NCBI GenBank assembly: GCA_027563935.2
Contig: JANVAS020000231.1
Location: forward strand, 12,790,001-12,854,000
Source: Costus lasius
Taxonomy: Eukaryota; Streptophyta; Magnoliopsida; Zingiberales; Costaceae
Direction of reading: 5' to 3'
Length of the DNA stretch: 64,000 nucleotides
Shown here: in pieces, positions 56,959 to 64,000 of the stretch
How positions within the stretch are numbered: position 1 is the stretch's first letter
Layout of the letters: each line of letters starts with the position of its first letter
Notes under the pieces: model-generated
The model's input: the letters and a program-made list of their open reading frames with translations, nothing else
Database searches by the model: none
Told to the model about the DNA's origin: nothing
Made by a program: the position numbers and the translations under genes

Positions 56959-58223
56959 TGATGCCTTGCATTTTAGCAGTATTTTTCCTTTGTATTTCAT
57001 AATAAAACTAGGCTTATTTTGATACTTTCATACTTTTTAAAGGCTTATTTGCTTAAAAGCTTCAGAATCTTCACTTTTTCTTGCTTTTGTGGAATTTCAA
57101 GTAAAATCACCCTATTTTAACATTTTTTGAAGATTCTAAGGCCATAGGGTGATTTCTTATACAAAGACGAAGCTACACGTCAAATTTGAGCTTAATCGGA
57201 GTTGGCATGAAAGATACGACCAGGTGAACCTCACGGGGTTCACCAGCATTTTCGCCAAAATGCAGGATTCTTCACAAAGAAAAGCACGGTCAGGTCAACC
57301 CGGTAGGGTTCACCTGTGCTTCTCTCTGATACGTAGCACAAAGTGGCCTGTGCACTTCATGGCCAGGTGAACTCGGCGGCGTTAACCCGTGATTCTAACC
57401 CAGGCGACGCGAGTTTGACCCTCTCTCAGATTCTCAGTGATTTCCAACCCGTTTGGCATCCAAATTTGGCAAGTAAGGACTCTATGGAAAGCTGATTCGA
57501 AGGAGAACGGGTAGAATATAAAAGCCCCAATTTTCGTGAGCTAAGAGAAGGGGAGTGACGTGACTAAGCGGTGGAAGGTGGAAGAACACGGTGACGAGGT
57601 GATATTCAGGGATTTTTAGAGATTGAGACGTCAGATCATCATGATTTCTTTTGGATACTTTCAGTTTATTGTCTCCTTCCTCTTAGATTCGCTTCCTTGT
57701 AGTTTTCTTTCCATTAAAAGAGAGATTTTGAGCGTTTCAATGACGATTGTAGCGTAAACCCTATCTTGGGGCTCGGTTTAAGCCGTTTGACGATTTTGAT
57801 TGCAAACTCTATTTTAATTATATTACTTGGATTGTATTGTGAGCATATTTTACTCTGACGCGCATATATCATGATTTTACCTTGGCCGAGTATTTTTATG
57901 TTTAAGCCGTTGTGATTCATACCGATAGGAGGATCGTAAAGGTGGAATCTCTTAGTAAAACTTGCGAGACCTCGACACGAGAGTGCTTGGTCTTCACTCG
58001 AGGGTTTCATAATCTGTCATAGAACTCATTGGGTTCGTCTAAAATGATCCACCGCGAGAGTAGGAGATCGTCTTAGTTGAACACCGGGGTATACACTCGA
58101 GAGAGGGCACCTTGTACCCTAGGGATAGATTCTTTGTGCAAAATCAATAATCCGGATAACTGATAATTTTATATGCAATTAAGATCATCATCGTGGTGGA
58201 AACTATATCCTTGATATCTCTCT
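56959..58223 (+). mobile_element. Athila/Tat-like LTR (3'-truncated), plus strand
   Basis: It starts TGATGCCTTGCATTTTAGC, inside the 5' LTR of the preceding element. Its order resembles the solo LTR at 19352: an early GTTCACC/GGTGAAC word cluster (57220-57390), then CGAGAGTG phrases at about 57970-58100. The U5 GTGCACTTGCGG end is missing, and copia LTR sequence begins at 58224. Confidence 0.6.
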
Positions 58224-58311
58224 TGTTGGGGTATGCCCTTAAGGCTAATGTTTGAGGCCTTGGGATTATATCAGTATCATGTATAAACTCAATGTTTATA
58301 AAGGCAATGGT
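58224..58311 (+). mobile_element. Start of a copia LTR (second family), 88 bp
   Basis: TGTTGGGGTATGCCCTTAAGG through AAAGGCAATGG. It is collinear with 43896-43985 and inverted relative to 62289-62376. It is broken off by the LTR starting at 58312. Confidence 0.75.
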
Positions 58312-58743
58312 TGTTAGGCATAATATAATATCCTGAAAACAGGCATAAGCCCTCAGGAGATAAAACGTGTCATATAATTAAGTTAGGCACGTAGGCCTGA
58401 TAGATCTTTAGAAGACAACTCTGAGAAATTATATAAAACATAGCATCATAACAAATTTAGTAGCTGTAGCAATCACTGTCCTGATGTCTCACCTGAAAAT
58501 ATTTAAACAACGGGGGTGAGCTAAAAAGCTCAGTGAGTAAAAGACACTAAAAGCCATCCATAGTACACATCAAAAATATCATGTTTAACAGATAAGATAC
58601 TTAACATGAACACTCATATCAAAACAAAACATAATCAAATACAGATATTTATAACAATAAGCATCAAGCATGAAGTAGGATATAAGTATACCAACCCATT
58701 CCAACTAATCACACTGCCCAACACATCTATAATACAGATCGAA

Positions 58744-58925
58744 ACAGAACTACAGAAAATCAGAGCTGACAGACAGAACAGATCGGAACAGAACTACAGA
58801 AATCAGAGCTGACAGACAGAAAATCAGAATTTTCAGAATCCAAACGGATAGTCTACATCGGAAACAGAAAGGCCACAGAAGGCCTGAAGACCACAGAAGG
58901 TCTGATGACCACAGAAGGTCTGACC
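58744..58925. repeat. Short direct repeats within the Tekay-like LTR
   Basis: A block containing CAGAACTACAGAAA and TCAGAGCTGACAGACAGA occurs twice in tandem (58746-58790 and 58790-58830). An ACCACAGAAGGTCTGA unit of about 20 bp then occurs three times (58870-58925). Confidence 0.75.
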
Positions 58926-58972
58926 CCACCTCTGCCGAGGACGAGACATGCATGCATATCAGAAACAGAATA

Positions 58973-59167
58973 GTAGAGGAGGTATCAGTGGGTGGCCCCC
59001 GTCTTGTCAGGACGTGGCACTCTGGCCTCCAATACTGGTAGAGGAGGTATCAGTGGGTGGCCCCCGTCTTGTCAGGACATGGCACTCTGGCCTCCAATAC
59101 TGGTAGAGGAGGTATCAGTGGGTGGCCCCCGTCTTGTCAGGATGTGGCACTCTAGCCTCCAATACCC
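58973..59167. repeat. 65-bp tandem repeat, three copies
   Basis: Units begin GTAGAGGAGGTATCAG at 58973, 59038 and 59103. The three are nearly identical (differences CGTGG/CATGG/TGTGG and CTGG/CTAG). The unit is G/C-rich compared with its surroundings (GGTGGCCCCCGTC). Near identity points to recent expansion or homogenisation. Confidence 0.95.
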
Positions 59168-60684
59168 AGAACAGAACAGAAATAGTGGAGGGAGAACGGA
59201 AGGTGAGACCAGCTCACATCTACCCTTCACTAGTGTCTCATGGGTCGTAGTAGACTATCAGCACCATTACAGCGCCACAGAAGGAGGGTAAGGACACGGA
59301 AGAGTGCTACACTAGGGCATAATTTTTACAGAACAGATCATGCTGAAACGGAGGAGTAGGACTAACCACCACTCAATTCTCACATCATGCCCAAAGTGTC
59401 TCACAAACCAGAAAATGACACACCCTAATATCCAGTCCTTAACAAAATTACAATTTGCAGAAAATCAAAGCTGAACACACTTCATAATTTTTGCCATCAA
59501 CCAGAAGTAATATATGAGTGAATTCCTTGAATTCCTTAGATTTCATGCAACTATCCTTAATTCATGTCAAACCATTCTATGTTCTCACAAAGGTTATAAC
59601 ACATTCAAAGTTTCAGAAAATTCACAACATATATATACAGAATAGAAATTTTTCACATAACAAACAATTAAACAGATGTTTCAGAAAAACAGATTAATAT
59701 ATCATACTTGCAACAGATGTTTCAGACCGAGTAAGTAACCTAAAATAGGAAATATGATATTCACAATAAATCTGTTTGAATCTACTTTCCAATAGAACTG
59801 AATCCGTCGGATTTGGAGTTATAACCGGGGAGATATGGGTGTTCGAACATAGAAAGGTCAGGATTTCAGAATTCCAGAAAACAGATTCGTATATCAGTAT
59901 TGCGACACAAATTTCAGATCCAATAACTAACATAAAATAGGCGACATGGTAGTCAAATTGAACCCCTTCGAGTCTACTTTCTAATAAAACTGATTTGACA
60001 AGATTTCGAGCTATACCTAGGGAGATATGATGGTTCGAACACATAAAGGTCGAAACCCAGATTTCCAGAAAACTGATTTTGTACAGCTAGATTGCAATAC
60101 AGATTGAAATACGAATACAGCTCGGATATGGTCGATATCATATTCAAATTAAAGCCGAATGTATCTAGTTTCATACAAAATTTATTTCGTGTGATTTGGA
60201 TCTATAGACCATGAGATATTGGGGTTATAGTACACAAAGGTCAGATTAGAGAATGCAGATTTTCAGCAGAACAGGATTTTAAAACCCTATAAATATTTGA
60301 ATTCAACCCCATACGGATAATCATTGCAATTAACGAATTTTAATTGAATGATAATCTACAATTTAACGGATTAGACTCCTTAGGATCGAATTACTCACCG
60401 AAAAACGTTCACAGAAGAAAAACGCCAAGACAGAGGATCACCAGGAATTTCGTCCACCACCAGTCTGCCACCACCAGCGCCAGAAATTTCAGGAGGCGCC
60501 AAGCACAGTGAGGGGCGACAACCAAAGGCGGCTAGGGCAAGAAAGATCAACAAAAGTCGTGAGGGAGAGGAGCCCTCACGCAATTCCTCTTTTTCTCCCA
60601 CCCCAAACGGATCCAAGATCCAATAACCCAGTTAACTTAAGTGAAAAATCGGTTTTATGGGCTTACCTGGGCTTAAATTGTAGG

Positions 60685-62376
60685 TCCCCTTCAAGGGGGA
60701 GCGCAAACCCTAAGCATGCACAAATCTCAATTGCATGGGCGGAATTAGGGTTTCCATAGATCGCATGTTGTATATCTATAAGATTAACTTTGTTTGCTTA
60801 TAAAGATCAAGAGAAGATCTCTTACGATAGCCATGATAAAGGGTGGCGACTTGGAAGCAAGAGGGCAAGTAAGCACTCCTCCAAAGATAACGCACACTAG
60901 ATGAGAGATGGCTACCCTTTCGGATGTTCCTTGTGCTAGCAAGGGATCTCCAAAACTTCCTTGTCGTGTGTAGATGAAGCGAGGTGCTTGGCCGAGAGCT
61001 TCGTTGTACAAGAGTTCCCCTTTCTTTTTTTTTTTTTGTCGAATGAAGATGACAAGAGAGTAATTGGGCAAATGGCGTTAAGGCTTTCATTCAAGTGATG
61101 GCGTTACACTTCCAAATATGGAAGGTTATGAAGCCATGCGACCACTTGAAGAAAAACCGCCCAAAATGCCTTCAATCCTTGAACCATACGTTCACCCATG
61201 TGAACCGGTTCAAGCCAATTAGGTTCAACTCAATTCGGTTCAAAAAAACCAAATCAAACCAGCCCAAGCCATGGTCTAGATCTCTTTGAACCAAATGGTT
61301 CAAGATCCAACCGTTCATCTCTGGATGCTCTTGATCTCTCCGATCTAGCATCCACACTCTCGATCGAAGCTTACCGATCTCAAGCCCTAATCAATCAAAC
61401 ATGATCAGACCAGATCTCACTTACAATCAGAGTCTAAACTCCTTTAAACTGAATCCAAACAATTCAGTCCACACGATCTGACTTGAGTAAGCCATGTCAT
61501 CAAATTGTGCGACCCTAAGGGTTTCCTTTAAATGTCGGTAACGACAACTTACGTTATCACGATCAGTGAGGGGTATCTAGCAACACATCACTGTCTCCCG
61601 ATATAAAGGAAAGAGTCTTCCAAGACTACACCCAAATCACAGCACAAGTGTGAATCCATTTCACGAGGCATACATGTTTCCTTTGCCACTGGATGTTCTT
61701 ATTGGACAAGCATGTCAAGCCTGTAACTCCAATACGATGAGCATGATTAGATCAGATGAACATAGTCATCTGGGTATGGCCATACACTTTCTCAATCATC
61801 TCATATAGGGGGGCCTTAGAACATCACACTCCTTAAACAAGGAGACGGCAATCCTTTATCTATCACTAGTGTCCTAACCTGACTCATGATCATTATCCAA
61901 GATAGTCTATAACCATTATATTTCAAATGATATTGAATTACCTCAAAACAATGACATTCATCATTTAGAAACACAAGTGATCTCAAGTCAAAGGACATGT
62001 GCCACTTGTAGCATACAAGGATTATTCACATTGTGACAAGCAATTGAATATCCTAGTAGGGTCTGTCCAGTACATCCAATGTACCCATGAGTCTACATCT
62101 TATTCCATGCTCGAAGCATCCTATAAGATTAGAACACATATTAGTCTTAACCATATCAAGGCTGTCTCATGTTCACCAAGATATATCGACTAAGGACATT
62201 ACTGCATGTCAGCCTAGCTGAACAGCTTTGAGACATTATTCAGTAGTACACTTATTACAGCAGACAAGGTAACAACCTGAATAACAACCATTGCCTTTAT
62301 AAACTTAAGAGTTTATACAATGATACTATTACAATCCCAAGGCCTCAAACATTAGCCTTAAGGGCATACCCCAACA
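60685..62376 (-). mobile_element. 3' LTR of a minus-strand copia element (second family)
   Basis: The right edge is GGGCATACCCCAACA at 62376, followed by the inverted polypurine tract ATCTCCCACTTGCAC (62377-62391). It is homologous, inverted, to 43896-45600. The U5 end appears clipped by about 25 bp at 60685. Confidence 0.85.
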
Positions 62377-62391
62377 ATCTCCCACTTGCAC
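62377..62391 (-). promoter_or_regulatory. Polypurine tract of the terminal copia element
   Basis: The minus strand reads GTGCAAGTGGGAGAT directly before the 3' LTR, the same as the tract at 31348-31362. Confidence 0.85.
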
Positions 62392-62396
62392 TTAAT

Positions 62397-64000
62397 CTAA
62401 TGGTTGAGAAACCTCAAACCCATATTATTACAGTGCTTCTCATGCTTCTGCTGCGCCAGAGGCTTGGTAAGCGGGTCTGCCAGATTGTCATCTGTATGAA
62501 CCTTGCATATTTTGATCTCGCCACGATCTATGATCTCCCGGATCAAGTGAAACCGTCTCTATATGTGCTTGGACTTCTGGTGCGACCGTGGTTCCTTTGC
62601 TTGTGCGATGGCTCCAGTGTTATCACAGAAGATAACCAAAGGATCGACACTCGAAGGAACAACACCAAGTTCTCTCACGAACTTACGAATCCACACTGCC
62701 TCCTTAGATGCTTCCGAGGCTGCAACATACTCGGCTTCTGTTGTGGAATCAGCAACAGTTGACTGTTTGAAACTCTTCCACACCACTGCTCCACCATTCA
62801 AGCTAAAAACATAGCCTGATTGCGATCGGAAATCATCCTGGTCCGACTGGAACGAAGCGTCAGTATATCCTTCTATACTGAGTTCTTCCTGACCACCATA
62901 TATCAAGAACATATCTTTGGTCCTCCGCAGATATTTTAAAATGTTCTTGACTGCAATCCAGTGTGCCTGACCTGGATTACTTTGGAAACGACTGGTCACG
63001 CTTAACCCGTAAGCAACGTCTGGGCGAGTACATAACATCGCATACATAATGGACCCAATAGCCGAAGCATAAGGCGTATTGTCCATTTCATCTTTCTCAG
63101 TCTGTGTTTGTGGACACTGACTCTTCGAAAGATTCAGACCATGTCTGACTGGAAGATATCCTCTTTTAGAATTCTCTAAATGGAATCTCTCCAGAACTTT
63201 ATCGATGTAAGTACTCTGGCACAGCCCGAGAAGCCTCTTAGATCTATCCCTGTAGATCTTCACACCTAATACATAGGCTGCTTCTCCTAGATCTTTCATC
63301 TGGAAACATTTCCTTAGCCATGCTTTAACAGCATGCATTTCAGGAATATCGTTTCCAATGATTAAGATATCATTGACGTAGAGGATTAGGAATGTAATCA
63401 CGCTCCCACTAAACCTCTTATACACACACGGGTCATCTTCGTTCTTGATGAAACCAAATTCAGAGATTGATTCATCAAAACGAATATTCCAGCTTCTTGA
63501 TGCTTGTTTCAGTCCATAAATGGACTTCTTTAACTTGCATATTTTATGACGATCTGATGGATTAGTGAAACCTTCAGGTTGTGTCATATACACATCCTCA
63601 TCCAGATTTCCATTAAGGAAAGCTGTTTTCACATCCATCTGCCAGATCTCATAATCGTAATATGCTGCTATCGCGAAAAGAATCCGAATAGACTTAAACA
63701 TAGCTACAGGAGAGAAAGTTTCATCATAATCTATCCCGTAGATTTGTTTGAAACCTTTCGCAACTAGCCTGCCTTTATAGGTAACCACGTTACCATCCAT
63801 GTCAATCTTCTTCTTGAAGATCCATTTACAGCCTATAGGGATTACTCCCGGAGGCGGATCAACCAAATCCCAGACTTGGTTATCTGACATGGAGTCTATC
63901 TCGGCTCGCATAGCTTCAAGCCATCTAGCTGACTCCGGTCCACTGACCGCATCCGCATAAGTAAGGGGTTCATCATTATCAATGATGTAGACTCCGTCAT
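62397..64000 (-). pseudogene. Copia pol, RT and RNase H, partial at window edge
   Basis: The minus-strand frame is open from the window end (64000) to a TAG at 62559-62561, then continues in the same frame to the natural stop TAG at 62397-62399. The reverse transcriptase begins around 63915 (WLEAMRAEIDSMSDNQVWDL, then GCKWIFKKK and YKGRLVAKGFKQ). The active-site motif reads YVND at 63380-63369 instead of YVDD. RNase H shows YTDASFQSD (about 62865) and ADSTTEAEYVAASEA (about 62740-62700). The C-terminal 54 codons after the premature stop are otherwise well kept. It is 64% identical by eye or better to the copy at 28240. It lacks a functional active site and full length. Confidence 0.93.

Larger units (their letters stand above)
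58312..60684. mobile_element. Large solo LTR-like element (Tekay/Del-like gypsy)
   Basis: It starts TGTTAGGCATAATAT. The phrase GGGGTGAGCTAAAAAGCTCAGTGAG at 58512-58536 is typical of Tekay/Del-type chromovirus LTRs, which supports placement by recollection of the family only. No coding sequence is present in 2.4 kb. The right end (about 60684) and a target duplication are not resolved. Internal repeats are listed separately. Confidence 0.5.

Noticed and set aside
59038..59167. CRISPR-like repeat array
   Set aside because: Repeats are contiguous 65-bp tandem units without unique spacers and lie in a plant LTR.

Overview
This window is nuclear DNA from a flowering plant. It consists almost entirely of LTR retrotransposons inserted into one another, with one recognisable host gene. 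The grounds are plant-type Ty1/copia and Ty3/gypsy proteins, primer-binding sites matching plant tRNA-iMet and tRNA-Asp 3' ends, and a spliced gene of the plant-only TIGR01589 family. I cannot resolve the species; there is no rRNA, intact tRNA gene, CRISPR array or bacterial-type operon.

Layout. 1-4020: remnants of Athila/Tat-like gypsy elements in both orientations. 4021-8990: the least transposon-rich part, with an AT-rich tandem repeat, a three-exon host gene on the minus strand (5524-6169, 111 codons), a 36-bp-stem inverted repeat (6957-7097) and a MITE-like element (8536-8724). 8990-15160: a broken gypsy element on the minus strand with integrase, a foldback carrying tRNA-like promoter boxes, two successive retropepsin-like segments, a PBS and a 5' LTR. 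15160-42418: a chromovirus-like gypsy element (minus strand) split by a second gypsy element (16514-37589, duplication GAAGG). That second element contains a solo LTR (19352-21033, duplication CCCAT) and a nearly complete copia element (23898-33221, duplication GGCGT). All three duplications read directly from the sequence, so the nesting order is secure. 42419-51434: minus-strand copia pieces, one of whose LTRs is split by another LTR. 51440-56958: a second member of the pol-less gypsy family. 56959-64000: further LTRs, then the 3' half of a minus-strand copia element that runs off the window.

No mobile element here has an undamaged coding region. Many defects are C-to-T or G-to-A changes (TAG stops at expected Gln or Trp, Cys-to-Tyr in a zinc knuckle, Asp-to-Asn in a reverse-transcriptase active site), as expected of old methylated repeats. 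The pol-less Athila/Tat-like family (gag-pro plus a downstream ORF, both scorable copies without RT, RNase H or integrase) would need proteins from elsewhere to move. I did not find a new defence or metabolic system. The observations most worth following are the palindromic CACGG/CCGTG word islands in several different LTRs, the site II (TGGGCC) array in the copia promoter, and the small host gene surviving among the transposons.
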